Positions 1 through 9,991 of a stretch of 64,000 nt of DNA are shown here, one piece after another (within the stretch, counting starts at the first letter, position 1; every line of letters begins with the position of its first letter). The stretch lies in the NCBI RefSeq assembly GCF_027924405.1, contig NZ_AP026978.1, forward strand, positions 434,001 to 498,000, written 5' to 3'. The notes beneath the pieces are model-generated. The model did not search any database. It saw only the letters and a list, made by a program, of their open reading frames with translations, and was not told the origin of the DNA. Source of the DNA: Nocardia sputorum. Its GTDB lineage: Bacteria > Actinomycetota > Actinomycetes > Mycobacteriales > Mycobacteriaceae. The position numbers and the translations under genes are program-made.

Positions 1-35
1 CAGCGCCTGTCGTCGCGCAGGCGAGCAACCGTCCC

Positions 36-1241
36 GTGTGCGCGGTGATCCTGGGGATCATCTTGTCCACGGTGATCATTCTGGCCGCCGCTCCAGGGGC
101 ACACGCCGAGCTACCACCACCGGACCGGGACCCGTTCTACGCGGCACCCGCCGACCTCGCGCGCTATGGCAACGGCGCCGTGCTGGATTCCCGCCCCATC
201 GCGTTGTTCGGACTGCCTCTGCCGATTTCGGCGTGGCAGGTGAAGTATCGCACCACCGACGCGAGCGACGATCCCGTGGCCGACGTGGCGACCGTGCTGG
301 TGCCGATGCTGCCGTGGTTCGGCCGGGGCGCGCGGCCCCTGCTGTCGTATCAGGTGCCCGAGGACAGTCTCGGCACGCGGTGCGCACCGTCGTTCGCCCT
401 GCGCGGCGGCTGGGACACCGGCGCGGTGAACACGGTGATCGATACGCCGTTCATGGCGGAGGCGCTGCGCCGTGGGTGGGCGGTGGTGGCCAGTGACTAC
501 GAGGGGCCGCGATCCCGGTTCCTCGACGGGGTGAACTCCGGACGCGGTGTGCTGGACGGCATCCGGGCAGCGCGCGATCTCCCACAGGCCGGACTCGGAC
601 CCGCGACGCCGATCGGCGCCTGGGGCTATTCCGGCGGCGCGTTCGCCACGTTGTGGGCCGCGCAGTTGCAGCCGGAGTACGCCCCGGACGTGCGGTTCGC
701 GGGAATCACCTCGGGTGGCGTTCCGGCGGACTGGCCGGCCATAGCTCGCGAGGCGGACGGCACCGTGCAGTCCGGGCTGGCGCTGCTGATCCTGTTCGCG
801 CTCGCCCGAAACGATCCCGGCAACGGGCTGCTGGAGTTGCTCAACGATCGGGGGCGTGCGGCGCTGGCCGAGAATGCGACGATGTGCGGGTCCGACCTGG
901 TGCCGAAGTACGTCGGCGCGCGGGTCGACGACTTCGCCGTCGTGCCGGACCTGCTGCGACATCCGATTTTCCGCGCCGCGACCGACGCCCAGGAACTCGG
1001 CGGCAGCGCGCCGGAGACGCCGATGTACCTGTACCACAGCCTGACCGATGACGTGATCCCCGTCGCGGGCTTCACCGACCTGATCGGCCGGTACTGCGCG
1101 CAGGGAGCGTTGATCACCTCGGTGCACTCGATGCTGCCCACGCACAACCCGGCGGCGATCGGTGAGGCGCCGGGCGCGATGAACTTCCTCGCCGATCGGT
1201 TCGCGGGTCTGCCGGTGTTCCCCGGGTGCCGTGAGCGGTAA
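36..1241 (+). CDS. secreted lipase, LIP (secretory lipase) family
   Basis: Probable exported triacylglycerol lipase or esterase of the alpha/beta-hydrolase LIP family, 401 aa. A hydrophobic signal segment ends near AHA at about residue 24. The nucleophile elbow is GYSGG (about residue 199). A late Asp in TDDVIP and a His in the PTHNP segment fit the remaining catalytic triad. The GTG start at 36 gives a complete signal peptide, but the frame is open to the window edge, so a start further upstream is possible. The reaction (ester hydrolysis of lipids outside the membrane) is inferred from the family; the true substrate is unknown. It stands alone on the plus strand, followed by a tandem-repeat array. 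Confidence 0.8.
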   Translation: MCAVILGIILSTVIILAAAPGAHAELPPPDRDPFYAAPADLARYGNGAVLDSRPIALFGLPLPISAWQVKYRTTDASDDPVADVATVLVPMLPWFGRGARPLLSYQVPEDSLGTRCAPSFALRGGWDTGAVNTVIDTPFMAEALRRGWAVVASDYEGPRSRFLDGVNSGRGVLDGIRAARDLPQAGLGPATPIGAWGYSGGAFATLWAAQLQPEYAPDVRFAGITSGGVPADWPAIAREADGTVQSGLALLILFALARNDPGNGLLELLNDRGRAALAENATMCGSDLVPKYVGARVDDFAVVPDLLRHPIFRAATDAQELGGSAPETPMYLYHSLTDDVIPVAGFTDLIGRYCAQGALITSVHSMLPTHNPAAIGEAPGAMNFLADRFAGLPVFPGCRER

Positions 1242-1252
1242 GTGGACGATCG

Positions 1253-1486
1253 CCTGTCGTCGGTGACGGTCGGAACACCGGAGCCGTCCACGGTGATTGA
1301 GCGCGGTGTCCGCCTCGTGAGTCATCGACGGTGCGGCACCGGAGCCGTCGACGGGTGCTCGAGGGCGGTGTCCCGCTTCGGTGAGTCATCGACGGTGCGG
1401 CACCGGAGCCGTCGACGGGTGCTCGAGGGCGGTGTCCCGCTTCGGCGAGTCATCGACGGTGCGGCACCGGAGTCGTCGACGGGTGC
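1253..1486. repeat. 64-bp tandem repeat array
   Basis: Two complete, essentially identical 64-bp units lie at 1317-1380 and 1381-1444. A partial third unit runs 1445-1486 with two substitutions, and a clearly degenerate unit precedes them at about 1253-1316. Each unit carries the core gacggtgcggcaccggagcc. The array fills most of the intergenic space between the lipase stop and the convergent secreted-protein gene (1242-1597). No gene is supported there; a role as a spacer or transcription barrier is only a guess. Confidence 0.85.
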
Positions 1487-1597
1487 AGGTGCGTGGGCGC
1501 GTGGTGCTCACGCACCAGCGGACCGCCGGCTGTCCGCACAGACGAAAGCGCACCGAACCGCGGGAGATTCGGTGCGCGTTGTCCCCGGAGGCGCCGG

Positions 1598-2251
1598 TCA
1601 GTTCTGCGAACGCCCGGTGGTGTCCATCCACTTGGTGGTGCCGGGCGGGGCGGCCAGCGTGCTGATCAGATCGATACCCGCGATGATCAAGGCCGGTCCA
1701 CCGACGACGATGGTGCCGATGATGCCGCCGATACCCGCGCCCGCGAGCACGGTGGCGATACCGACGGGTCCTCCGATGAGGCCCGTCAGGCCGACAAGCG
1801 CTCCGATGACCGTGCCGATGAACCCGCCGACCGCGGTGGCGATGCCGAACTGCGACAGGAAGGCATCCATCGCGCGCTGGTTCTCGAACGGCGAGGCGAC
1901 CGGCGTGGCCGCCGGGCGGGCCTGCGCCGCGTCCTTGACGACGGTCAGCTCCAGCACTCGGCCCGCGTCGCGCACGAGGTGGGCCATCGGGTATTCGAGC
2001 CCGTCCTGCCGGAAAGCGAGGGGCAGGGTGACCGCGACGTCGCCCGCCGCGTCCTTGATGTCGACCGCGTCACCGCGCAGCTCGAACGTGCCCTCGGTGA
2101 GCGTCGTGACGACCTTGTTCCCGATCAATTCGGCTCGATAGCCGATATCCGGGACCGTTGTCGCGTCCGGTTCGGCGTGCGAGACGCCGGACCCCACCGT
2201 GAGCGCGGCGACCAGTGGCACGACAGCGGCAGTGACTTTCCGCAGAATCAT
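1598..2251 (-). CDS. secreted protein with glycine-rich hydrophobic C-terminus
   Basis: 217-aa exported protein of unknown function. A classical signal peptide (MILRKVTAAVV to SHA, residues 1-26) decides the ATG start at 2251; the frame continues upstream to 2404, but that extension is arginine/cysteine-rich and not signal-like. The mature part has an N-terminal beta-rich segment of about 90 residues. About 70 glycine/isoleucine-rich hydrophobic residues follow near the C-terminus (GGFIGTVIGALVGLTG and similar), like a glycine zipper or membrane-inserting segment. Similar small secreted proteins are common in Nocardia-type genomes, but no function can be assigned. It is convergent with the lipase across the repeat array. 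Confidence 0.65.
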   Translation of the reverse strand: MILRKVTAAVVPLVAALTVGSGVSHAEPDATTVPDIGYRAELIGNKVVTTLTEGTFELRGDAVDIKDAAGDVAVTLPLAFRQDGLEYPMAHLVRDAGRVLELTVVKDAAQARPAATPVASPFENQRAMDAFLSQFGIATAVGGFIGTVIGALVGLTGLIGGPVGIATVLAGAGIGGIIGTIVVGGPALIIAGIDLISTLAAPPGTTKWMDTTGRSQN

Positions 2252-2922
2252 TCTCGGTTTCCAATCTTCATCAGGCTTCGAGCAATAGAGAACGCGGCGC
2301 ACGCCGAATTTCCTTCCCCCGCCGGCGTGTTCATCCGGGATGTGATCCAAAAAACAGCTACTTCCGAGTGATAACTGTACTGTGACGGAAGAGGTTTGGG
2401 ACACGAATTCGGAGGGTAATCTTCCGCCTTTTACCGTCCGGTTGTTTATAGCCGCCGGCTATTTTCAATGGGGTCTTGCGGGCCTTCGGGGCGAGTCGAT
2501 CGGCCTTCGCGGGGGCGAGGGAGTGCAACCCCCGAACGAAGCATTGATCGCGAAGTACTCGGATGTCGGTGCTCGGACGGCGTAACCCGCAGTTCGGCAA
2601 TGGCTTTGGGAGTATTGGGGCGGGGCCGGTGGAGGGCGCGTTCGCCTGGCACGTGTGTCACGTCGACCGGGAAACTCGAGCGAGGGGATGTACCGCGGCC
2701 CGGCTCCGCGATCGGGATCGGCGGCTACCGTCCGACGCGTAGGCGGTCGTGCGCGGCGCGCCCGGCTCTTGGGCCGGCGGTTGTCTCACCTGATGCCCGT
2801 CGGTCTGCAAATAGTCAGCGAATTCTCTTGCCGGAATGTGGCCGGAGACCACTAGGGCCCCAACCGACCGTAATCTGGTTCCGATCCCCATTTTCCATCC
2901 GGTCTACTTCGTGGGCCTGTGC
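2252..2922. other. 670-bp intergenic region, no supported gene
   Basis: This stretch lies between the start of the secreted-protein gene and the stop of the EcfT gene. Its left part (about 2260-2470) is clearly AT-richer than its surroundings and should hold the promoter of the leftward secreted-protein gene. An inverted repeat cttccg (2361-2366) / cggaag (2386-2391) lies there. Short open frames on both strands have no coding-like composition or recognisable motif, so none is called. Confidence 0.5.
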
Positions 2923-3663
2923 TCAGAGCAGCAGGTGCAGAGCGACACAGCCGAGGCAGACGGCGACGACCAGCACGAGCGCCAGAGCGTCGCGCAGGCC
3001 GGGTGCGCTGGGATGGGCGGTGAGTTGCCCTGTGCCGCCGCGTGCGGTGATCGCCTCGCCCAGTTCGCCCGCACGCCGGGTGGCGACCGCCATGGCCGCG
3101 GTCAGGATGTCGATCAGCGGGTTGCCGGCGGCGCGGGCGATCATGCCGTCCTTGGGGCGCAGGCGCCGAGCGGCGCGCAGCACCCGGATCTCCTCCATGA
3201 GCAGCGGCAGACCGCGGAGGGTGAGCGCGACGACGACCGCCCATTCGTCCACCGGCATCCGGAGTCTGCGCAACGGCGCGCCGAGTTTGGCGAGGGCGGG
3301 CGCGATGTCGCCCATCGGCGTGGTCCACGCGATGAGAAAGGAGGCCGCCACCAGGATCAGCGTGAACGTCGCGATCTGCGCGTAGCGCAGCACCGCCGCA
3401 CCGCCGACGGGCGCCGTGAGCAGGCCGCCGAGTACGAACAGCGCCGAGAACCACCAGGGCAGCCGCGGTAGCGTGCCCAGCGGCAGCCGTGCGAGGACGC
3501 CCACGAACACCAGAAACACCGTCATCACACCGAGCACGGGCCAGGACGGCAGGAACATCAGCACCAGGCTGATCAGGAACACCCCGATCATCTTGGTGCC
3601 CGCCCACAGGCGATGCACCGGACTGGCGACCGGTACCTGGCGCAGCAGGACTGTGCTCATCAT
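2923..3663 (-). CDS. ECF transporter transmembrane protein (EcfT/CbiQ family)
   Basis: Integral membrane T-component of an energy-coupling-factor importer, 246 aa, equivalent in family and context to M. tuberculosis Rv2325c. Several hydrophobic helices are visible in the first half and one at the very C-terminus. Two Ala/Arg coupling motifs that contact the ATPases are visible (LRAARRLRP at about 160 and EAITARGG at about 203). Its ATG overlaps the stop of the preceding ATPase gene (ATGA at 3660-3663), so the two are translationally coupled. The imported micronutrient is not evident from the sequence. Confidence 0.85.
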   Translation of the reverse strand: MMSTVLLRQVPVASPVHRLWAGTKMIGVFLISLVLMFLPSWPVLGVMTVFLVFVGVLARLPLGTLPRLPWWFSALFVLGGLLTAPVGGAAVLRYAQIATFTLILVAASFLIAWTTPMGDIAPALAKLGAPLRRLRMPVDEWAVVVALTLRGLPLLMEEIRVLRAARRLRPKDGMIARAAGNPLIDILTAAMAVATRRAGELGEAITARGGTGQLTAHPSAPGLRDALALVLVVAVCLGCVALHLLL

Positions 3664-5777
3664 CGACCTCCGTGATCGAAGCGCCAGGCCGCTTCACCGG
3701 GCGCGCGCAGCGCTCCGGAATCGGCTCGCGCGGCGGCCTTGCTCGGCGCCGGCGTGGCCGCCCACGCGGACTCCGCGCTCAGGATGCGGCCCGATCGCAG
3801 GTGCACCGTGCGGTCGCACACCGCCGCCATGTCCGCCACGTCGTGCGAGATGACGATCAGCGTCAAGCCGGCGTCCCGGAGCCGCGCCAGCAATTCCACG
3901 ATGTCGGCCCGGCCCTCGGGGTCGAGACCGGCCAGCGGTTCGTCGAGCACGACCACTTGGGGGTGGCTGGCCACGATCGCGGCGAGCACCACCCGTTTGG
4001 CCTGGCCGCCACTGAGTTCCTCGATCGAGCGGGCGGCCAGCGACCGGTCCAGCCCGACCGCGTCCAGCGCGCGCCCGACCGCGCCGGAGCCCGTGGCGCG
4101 CCCGCCCCAGTCCCCGATCTCCGCGCCGACGGTGTGCTTCTGCAATTGCAGGCGGGAATGCTGGAACGCCAGCCCGACCGCGCCGATCTGCTTGCCGACC
4201 GGCTTACCGCGCAGTTCGCACCGGCCGGAAGTCGGTTCGACCAAGCCCGCCATGATCCAGGCCAGGGTGGACTTGCCCGACCCGTTCCCGCCGACGACGA
4301 GCAGCGCTTCGCCCTGGCGGACGGACAGGTCCACGCCGTGCAGTGCGGGCGCTTCCCACGGCGTCGCGCGGTTGTAGGTGTGCCGGACATCGCGCAGTTC
4401 GAGGATCGGTTCGCCCATCGGCCTGCGCCGCGCGGCGCGCGCCGGGCGGGGCCACGCGGGCAGGTGCGCGACCGAGCGTCCCCCGGCCAGGTGCACGACC
4501 CGGTTCGCGGCCGCGGCGTCGGCTTCGTGATGGGTTACCAGGACCACGGCCATGGGGTGGCGCTTCGGCAGGCCCGCGAGCAGTTCCACCAGTTCCCGGC
4601 GTCCGTCCGGATCGATCATCGAGGTCGCCTCGTCGGCGATCAGCAGTGCGGGCCTGCGGGCCAGCGCGGCCGCGACGGCCAGCCGCTGCTGCTGACCGCC
4701 GGAGAGCGTGGCGGTCTCCTTGCCGCCCATCCCGGCCAGACCGACCTCGCCCAGCAAGCCCTCGACGTCCACCTCGGCGGCGAGTCGCGCGGGCAGCCCC
4801 CACACGACGTCGTCGGCGACGAGCACGCCGAGGGTCTGGCTCTCCGGTCGCTGCAACACCAGCGCCGTGCCACCGAGCTGCCCCAATCCGGCCGAGCCGG
4901 GGCGCCGCACCGATCCCGAGGTGGGCGGCAGACCCGCCAGCACCCGGGTCAGCGTCGACTTGCCCGAACCGTTGTGGCCCACCACGGCGACGAATTCCCC
5001 GACCTCGACGGTCAGATCGACGCCGCTGAGCGCGTCGCGCGCCGCGCCGGGGTACCGGAATCCGGCAGCACTCAGCGTGACCGGCAGCGGCGCGATGGGC
5101 CGGTCGTCGGGCGGCGCGGCGAGCCGGTCCTGGCCGGGCAGCCAGTCCAGCCGGTCGAGCACCGAGCCCAGGACATACCAGGAGCACACCCCGGTGGCCA
5201 GCATGCCCAGCGCGATGCCGCCGCCCACCCAGACCCACCACGAGCGCAGCACGGCATCGGCGAGGTCCGCCACGACTTGCCCCAGCGGAGCCAGGCCCAC
5301 GCGGCCCGCGAGATCCTGCAAGCCGCGCGAGCCGTTGCGGATGTTGTCGAACACCAACTCGCGCGCACTCGACATCGCGAGCAGCGCCCCGACGGCCAGC
5401 GCGGCCCAGACCAGCCCGGCCAGTAGCGAGAGGCAGAGCACCGCGACGAGGCCGCCGCCGCGCCGCTTCACGGTCCCGATGATGGCGCCCATGGTGGCCG
5501 AGGCCACCAACACCGTCGCCGAAGCCAGACCGGCCGCCACGAAAGTGACCAGCGTGGCGGCGATGGTCGCGGTGACCAGCGCCCGCGCCCGGAAACGGTG
5601 CGCGATCAGCCCGATCGGCACCGCGGCGACCAACTGCAGCGCGCCGGCGAACGGGACCACCGAACCGATGGTCACCAGCCCGACGGTGGCTCCGCCCAGC
5701 ACGGCGCCGGTGGCCAACTCGAGGGGACGCAGCGGCCCGCGTTCGGCCGATGCGCCCGGACGGGCCAGTTCATTCAC
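3660..5777 (-). CDS. ECF-type transporter: membrane domain fused to two ABC ATPases
   Basis: 705-aa single chain resembling M. tuberculosis Rv2326c. Residues 1-220 form several transmembrane helices that may be the substrate-binding S-component. Two complete ABC ATPase domains follow. The first has Walker [10 protein letters not shown], signature LSGGQQQR and Walker [10 protein letters not shown]. The second has GNGSGKST, signature LSGGQAKR and Walker [11 protein letters not shown]. The downstream EcfT gene overlaps by 4 bp, completing an importer from two genes (S+A+A' and T). Fusion of the membrane part with both ATPases is unusual among ECF importers generally but known in mycobacterial relatives. 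No riboswitch or linked biosynthetic gene reveals the substrate. Confidence 0.85.
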   Translation of the reverse strand: MNELARPGASAERGPLRPLELATGAVLGGATVGLVTIGSVVPFAGALQLVAAVPIGLIAHRFRARALVTATIAATLVTFVAAGLASATVLVASATMGAIIGTVKRRGGGLVAVLCLSLLAGLVWAALAVGALLAMSSARELVFDNIRNGSRGLQDLAGRVGLAPLGQVVADLADAVLRSWWVWVGGGIALGMLATGVCSWYVLGSVLDRLDWLPGQDRLAAPPDDRPIAPLPVTLSAAGFRYPGAARDALSGVDLTVEVGEFVAVVGHNGSGKSTLTRVLAGLPPTSGSVRRPGSAGLGQLGGTALVLQRPESQTLGVLVADDVVWGLPARLAAEVDVEGLLGEVGLAGMGGKETATLSGGQQQRLAVAAALARRPALLIADEATSMIDPDGRRELVELLAGLPKRHPMAVVLVTHHEADAAAANRVVHLAGGRSVAHLPAWPRPARAARRRPMGEPILELRDVRHTYNRATPWEAPALHGVDLSVRQGEALLVVGGNGSGKSTLAWIMAGLVEPTSGRCELRGKPVGKQIGAVGLAFQHSRLQLQKHTVGAEIGDWGGRATGSGAVGRALDAVGLDRSLAARSIEELSGGQAKRVVLAAIVASHPQVVVLDEPLAGLDPEGRADIVELLARLRDAGLTLIVISHDVADMAAVCDRTVHLRSGRILSAESAWAATPAPSKAAARADSGALRAPGEAAWRFDHGGR

Positions 5778-5852
5778 AGCACAAGTCTGCCAGCCCGGCG
5801 GCTGGTGGCGGGCGGAGGCGAATCCGAGCGGGGCCGGAAGCCGCGCGATCGG

Positions 5853-7319
5853 TCACGAGACGGGGGTGAGGGCGTAGTGGCGCGGATCGAAGCGCCGGGT
5901 GCGGCGACGGTAGCTGGTCTGCGAGCCCGGCCAGTTGTTGGTGATACGACCGGCGGCATTGCGGTACCAGCTCGAGCAGAAATTCCACGGGGTGCGGGCC
6001 AAGCGGCGCTGGAGCGCGGTGTTGTAGTCCTCCTCCAGCTCCGCGCGGACCTCGACATAGTGGCGTGGGTGGTCGGCCAGCCACTGCACGGCCTGACGGA
6101 TGTAGCGGGTCTGCGACTCGATCATGTAGATGATCGAGCCGACGCCGAGATTGGTGTTCGGTCCGTACACGAGGAAAAGGTTCGGGAAGTCCGGCACCGT
6201 GATGCCGTAATACGCGTGCGCGCCGTCGGCCCAGGCGTCGGCCAGCCTGCGGCCGCCGCGGCCCCAGATCTCCATCGGCCACAGGAACTCGGTGCCCTTG
6301 AAACCGGTGCCGTAGATGATCACGTCCGCCTCGTGGGTCGCGCCGTCGGCGGTGCGTATCCCCTGCGGGGTGATCTCGCTGATCGCGGCCGTCTCCACCC
6401 GCACGTTCGGTTGGGTGAGCGCGGGGTAGTAGTCGTTGGAGAACAGCGCGCGCTTGCACCCGATCGGATAATCCGGGGTCAGTTTCGCGCGCAGCTGCGG
6501 GTCCTCGACCTGCTCGGCCAGGTGCCGGGAGGCGATGCGGGCCACCCAGCGGGCGATGGCGGGGACCTCGACCAGACCGAGCGAGACGAATTCCGCGATC
6601 GACCACCACCCGAACCGTTCGGCCAGCAGCGCGCCCGGCACCCGCGCGAACAGGTTGTGCTGGATCGGCGAGTAGTCCGTGTCGAACTTGGGGATCACCC
6701 AGGGCGGTGTGCGCTGGAACAGGGTGAGGTGTGCGACCTCGGGCTGGATCTCCGGGATGTACTGGACGGCGCTGGCCCCCGTGCCGACGCAGGCGACGCG
6801 TTTGCCGCGCAGGTCGACGTCGTGGTCCCACTCGGCGGAATGGAACGACGGGCCCGCGAAGGTGCCGATTCCGGGTATGGCGGGCAGGGACGGACGCGAC
6901 AGCTGCCCCACCGCCGAGATCAGCACGTCCGCGATCCGGCTGTCCCCGTCGGCGGTGTGGACGGTCCACCGGCCGGTGGCGTCGTCGAATTCCGCGTCCG
7001 TGACGCTGGTGCCGAAACGGATCGCCGGCAGCACGCCGTGGCGGTCGGCGACGCCGCGCAGGTAGGCGTGGATGGCGGCGCGGCCCGAGTACCGCTGCGG
7101 CCAGTCCGGCTTGGGTTCGAACGAATACGAGTACAGCGGGGACGGGACGTCGCAGGCCGCGCCGGGGTAGGTGTTCTCCCGCCACACCCCGCCGAGGTCG
7201 GCGGCCCGCTCCAGGATGGTGATGTCGTCGAAGCCGTTGCGCCGCAGCTCGATCGCCATGCCGATACCGCCGAAGCCCGCGCCGATGACGAGGATCGACG
7301 GCCGATCGCGCCCTGTCAT
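5853..7319 (-). CDS. flavin-containing (Baeyer-Villiger type) monooxygenase
   Basis: 488-aa class B flavoprotein monooxygenase using FAD and NADPH. An N-terminal Rossmann motif VIGAGFGGIG is followed by the type I Baeyer-Villiger fingerprint FxGxxxHxxxW as FAGPSFHSAEW. A second nucleotide-binding motif (CVGTGASAVQ) lies around residues 180-190, and a late ATG-like motif (YGTGFKGTEF) is present. The ATG at 7319 is preceded by ggagtgaggag; the frame stays open far upstream, but that extension is antisense to the AraC gene. It is divergent from an AraC-family regulator across 84 bp, so a ketone or related inducible substrate is likely. The exact substrate cannot be read. Confidence 0.88.
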   Translation of the reverse strand: MTGRDRPSILVIGAGFGGIGMAIELRRNGFDDITILERAADLGGVWRENTYPGAACDVPSPLYSYSFEPKPDWPQRYSGRAAIHAYLRGVADRHGVLPAIRFGTSVTDAEFDDATGRWTVHTADGDSRIADVLISAVGQLSRPSLPAIPGIGTFAGPSFHSAEWDHDVDLRGKRVACVGTGASAVQYIPEIQPEVAHLTLFQRTPPWVIPKFDTDYSPIQHNLFARVPGALLAERFGWWSIAEFVSLGLVEVPAIARWVARIASRHLAEQVEDPQLRAKLTPDYPIGCKRALFSNDYYPALTQPNVRVETAAISEITPQGIRTADGATHEADVIIYGTGFKGTEFLWPMEIWGRGGRRLADAWADGAHAYYGITVPDFPNLFLVYGPNTNLGVGSIIYMIESQTRYIRQAVQWLADHPRHYVEVRAELEEDYNTALQRRLARTPWNFCSSWYRNAAGRITNNWPGSQTSYRRRTRRFDPRHYALTPVS

Positions 7320-7391
7320 GTGAGACTCCTCACTCCGACCGTAGATGAGTCCACTGTAGAGCCGCCGTGCCGTCGCATAGAGAAATTCGGC

Positions 7392-7406
7392 CATAATGTC
7401 CGCGTG
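7392..7406 (+). promoter_or_regulatory. candidate -10 box and leaderless start of araC-type gene
   Basis: The hexamer CATAAT (7392-7397) ends six bases before the GTG start at 7404. No Shine-Dalgarno sequence is present. This spacing is what a leaderless mRNA beginning at the start codon would show. No good -35 box is seen. Confidence 0.45.
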
Positions 7407-8465
7407 GAACGGGTGCAGGATCCGGATATCCGCGATTGGAACTTTCCGCGCGGCGTGGCCAGCGTGGCGCTGATGGTCGGCTACGCGGCCGAACACGGCG
7501 TGCCCGCGGCGCGGATGCTGCACGGCACCGTGCTCGGCGAGCAGCAATTGCGCGATCCGGACGCGCAGATCGACGCGCACACCGAACTGGCGGTCATCCG
7601 CAACCTCGTCCGCGAACTCGGCGACCGGCCCGCGCTGGGCGTCGAGGTCGGCCGCCGCTACCGGATCACCACCTTCGGCATCTTCGGCTTCGCCTGCGTC
7701 AGTAGTCCGACGCTCGGGGAGGCGATCAGTTTCGCGCTGCGCTACCTCGATCTCAGCTTCACTTTCTGCATCCCGGTGGCCGAATGGGGCGAGAGCGAGT
7801 TCGTCGCGGTGGTGCACGACGAGTCGGTGCCGACGGATGTGCGCCAGTTCCTGGTCGAACGCGACGTCACCGCGATGCACCGGGTGATGAGCGATCTGCT
7901 CGGCACGCGCCTGCCCTTGACCAGGGCCGAATTCCGTTTCCCAGAACCCGCTTACGCCGATCGGATCGCGGAGGTCACTCTCGTGCCGCCGGATTTCGGC
8001 AGGCCGCGCAACCTGTTCGCCATCGAGCCCATGCTGTTGGAGAAACCGCTGCCGCAGGCCAACGAGCACACCTGGGCGATGTGCCTGGCGCAGTGCCGGG
8101 AGCTGGTGCACCGCCGCAGAGCCCGCACCGGCATCGCGGCGGAGGTGCGCGAACGTCTGGTGCCGCGGGGCGGCGCGGACGGATTCGCCGCCCCGCCCGG
8201 CATCGACGCTGTGGCGAACGATCTCAACATGAGCACTCGCACGCTAAGGCGGCACCTCGATGCCGCGGGGACCAGCTATCGCGCGTTGCTGGACGAAGTG
8301 CGGCGCGCTTTGGCGGAGGAAATGCTCACCGCGACACCGCTATCGGTGAGCGACGTCGCGATCCGTCTCGGCTATGCCGAAGCCTCGACCTTCATCTTCG
8401 CGTTCAAGCGGTGGACCGGTAACACCCCGGCGGCCTACCGGCGCGAACGCGCCGTCCGGCGTTAG
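7404..8465 (+). CDS. AraC-family transcriptional regulator
   Basis: 353-aa regulator with an N-terminal ligand-sensing domain of the arabinose-binding-like type (PF12625-like, residues about 20-210) and a C-terminal double helix-turn-helix AraC DNA-binding domain (about 255-350). The latter shows the typical second-helix segment VSDVAIRLGYAEASTFIFAFKRWTG. Start chosen at GTG 7404 because the protein aligns from there with the family and a -10 box abuts it. It lies back to back with the monooxygenase and most likely controls it. Its stop overlaps by 4 bp the stop of the convergent gene at 8462. Confidence 0.88.
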   Translation: MERVQDPDIRDWNFPRGVASVALMVGYAAEHGVPAARMLHGTVLGEQQLRDPDAQIDAHTELAVIRNLVRELGDRPALGVEVGRRYRITTFGIFGFACVSSPTLGEAISFALRYLDLSFTFCIPVAEWGESEFVAVVHDESVPTDVRQFLVERDVTAMHRVMSDLLGTRLPLTRAEFRFPEPAYADRIAEVTLVPPDFGRPRNLFAIEPMLLEKPLPQANEHTWAMCLAQCRELVHRRRARTGIAAEVRERLVPRGGADGFAAPPGIDAVANDLNMSTRTLRRHLDAAGTSYRALLDEVRRALAEEMLTATPLSVSDVAIRLGYAEASTFIFAFKRWTGNTPAAYRRERAVRR

Positions 8466-9139
8466 GTCTCTTCGCCCCGGCCGCTCCTGCTGCCGGTGTA
8501 GGCCAGCTCGCGGATCTTGCCGATGGCCTTGGGGAACAATTCCACCTCGGCCGGATGGTTGAGCATCGGATCGAAGTAATCGGTACGGTACTCGGCGCTT
8601 TCGGCGAGACGCAGCGTGAGTTCGGCGACCCGCCAGGTGGGCCCGCCGAGACGGCCCGCCGTGAGTGTGAAACTGACCAAGTCCTCGTCCAGGTGAGCTT
8701 GCATCGCCTCGAGCGACGCGGACGTGGGCTGAACGCTGTCCGGCTCGGCGAAGAACCAGGTCGGCGCGGAATTGCTGATTCGGTAGGGCATCAGGCAGCC
8801 GTATCGTGCGCTGGCCCAGCCGCGCGCCGGGGTGATCACCAAGCGGCCCAGCGGTCCCCGGCCGGTGGTGGCCAGCGCGAAATCCCAAGGCTGATCGTCC
8901 CGGTCGAGCACGCGGAACGCCAAGCCGAGCACGTCGGGCAGCCCGTCCGGCAGTCCGATGCCTTTGGACACCCGCGCGATGACCGCGCGATCACCGCCGC
9001 CGAACAGCGGCTCGAACTCGGGCTCGGCATGCAGACGACCGGCCAGGTGCAGGCCCGCCGGGTGGAAAACCCGCGCATGCCGGATCCGCGCACCGGTCGC
9101 GAACGCGCTCTTCACCACTGCGGCTGGTAGGTCGACCAT
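8462..9139 (-). CDS. hypothetical protein, catalase-fold-like
   Basis: 225-aa cytoplasmic protein without signal peptide. The segment ARVSKGIGLPDGLPDVLGLA followed by a DQPWDFALAT stretch recalls the barrel of the catalase-like superfamily, but heme-ligand and catalytic residues cannot be confirmed, so no activity is assigned. ATG 9139 has a good ribosome-binding site (gggagga). It lies 66 bp downstream of a metallophosphoesterase gene on the same strand and is probably co-transcribed with it. Convergent with the AraC gene. Confidence 0.55.
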   Translation of the reverse strand: MVDLPAAVVKSAFATGARIRHARVFHPAGLHLAGRLHAEPEFEPLFGGGDRAVIARVSKGIGLPDGLPDVLGLAFRVLDRDDQPWDFALATTGRGPLGRLVITPARGWASARYGCLMPYRISNSAPTWFFAEPDSVQPTSASLEAMQAHLDEDLVSFTLTAGRLGGPTWRVAELTLRLAESAEYRTDYFDPMLNHPAEVELFPKAIGKIRELAYTGSRSGRGEET

Positions 9140-9205
9140 GGTGGTCCTCCCGGGTAGGCGTCGTGTGCCTCCCGATTGCCCCGGCTCGCACCGGGTAAAC
9201 CGCGC

Positions 9206-9991
9206 TCAGGCTGGTTGCACGCCGATCCGGCCGCCCATGGGCACCGTCCGGAAATGGGTGGTCAGACGGTAGTCGTCGCCGAAGACGTGCAGCGCGACCG
9301 CCGGGTCCGGCGCGTAGTCCATGACGTGATCGGGCAGGTCGAGTTCCCATTCCCCGCTCAGGACCGACGCGGTGCTGGGAGCCACCAGTAGCGGGCGGCC
9401 GCCGAACGTGGTGGTCGCGGCGGAATGCGCGTGCCCGGTGAGCACGGCGGCGATCCGGCCGTCGCCTGCCACCAGGTCGGCGAGCGGCTGCGGATCGGCG
9501 AGGGAGATCCCGTCGACGATCGGGCTGAACAGGTGGGCGGGCGGGTGGTGCAGCGCGAGCAGGATCGGCTTGCCCGCGGGCGCCGCGACGAGCACCTCGC
9601 GCAGCCAGTGGTAGGTCTCGTCGGACAGTCGTCCACCCGGCTCGCCGGGGACGCTCGAATCCAGCAGTGCGACGGTGAGATCGCCGATGCGGCGCACTTG
9701 GTTGATGGGGGCGCCGGAGGAGGGCTCGCCGAGCAGGGCGGTACGGAAGCCCGCGCGGTCGTCGTGGTTGCCGGGGAGGGCGTACACCGGGATGTCGGTG
9801 TCGAACGCGAGCTTGGCCTCCGCGTACTGCTCGGGTTTGCCGGAATCGGTGATGTCACCGGTCACCAGGATGGCGTCGGGCCTGCGGCGCAACCCGGCGA
9901 AGAAGTCCATCACCCGCCGCACACGCTGGGCGTTGCGGGCGCCGAGATCGAAATGGGTGTCGCTGACCTGAGCCACCAGGATCATCGGCAT
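9206..9991 (-). CDS. metallophosphoesterase, class III cyclic-nucleotide phosphodiesterase type
   Basis: 261-aa calcineurin-like phosphoesterase of the CpdA/GpdQ group. All dinuclear-metal motifs are visible in order: DTHFD (residues 11-15), GDITD, GNHDD, a central His in ALHHPPAH and the final GHAHS. Family members hydrolyse cyclic nucleotides or phosphodiesters; cAMP is possible, given an adenylate cyclase gene 3 kb away, but this is inference. No signal peptide. Likely first gene of a two-gene operon with 8462-9139. Confidence 0.8.
   Translation of the reverse strand: MPMILVAQVSDTHFDLGARNAQRVRRVMDFFAGLRRRPDAILVTGDITDSGKPEQYAEAKLAFDTDIPVYALPGNHDDRAGFRTALLGEPSSGAPINQVRRIGDLTVALLDSSVPGEPGGRLSDETYHWLREVLVAAPAGKPILLALHHPPAHLFSPIVDGISLADPQPLADLVAGDGRIAAVLTGHAHSAATTTFGGRPLLVAPSTASVLSGEWELDLPDHVMDYAPDPAVALHVFGDDYRLTTHFRTVPMGGRIGVQPA

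Noticed and set aside
1317..1486. Tandem units considered as a CRISPR array
   Set aside because: Units are directly adjacent with no unique spacers and are 64 bp long; no cas genes.
8462..9139. Assignment of this gene as a phosphodiesterase
   Set aside because: No metal-binding phosphoesterase motif is present; such a label would be carried over from the neighbouring gene.
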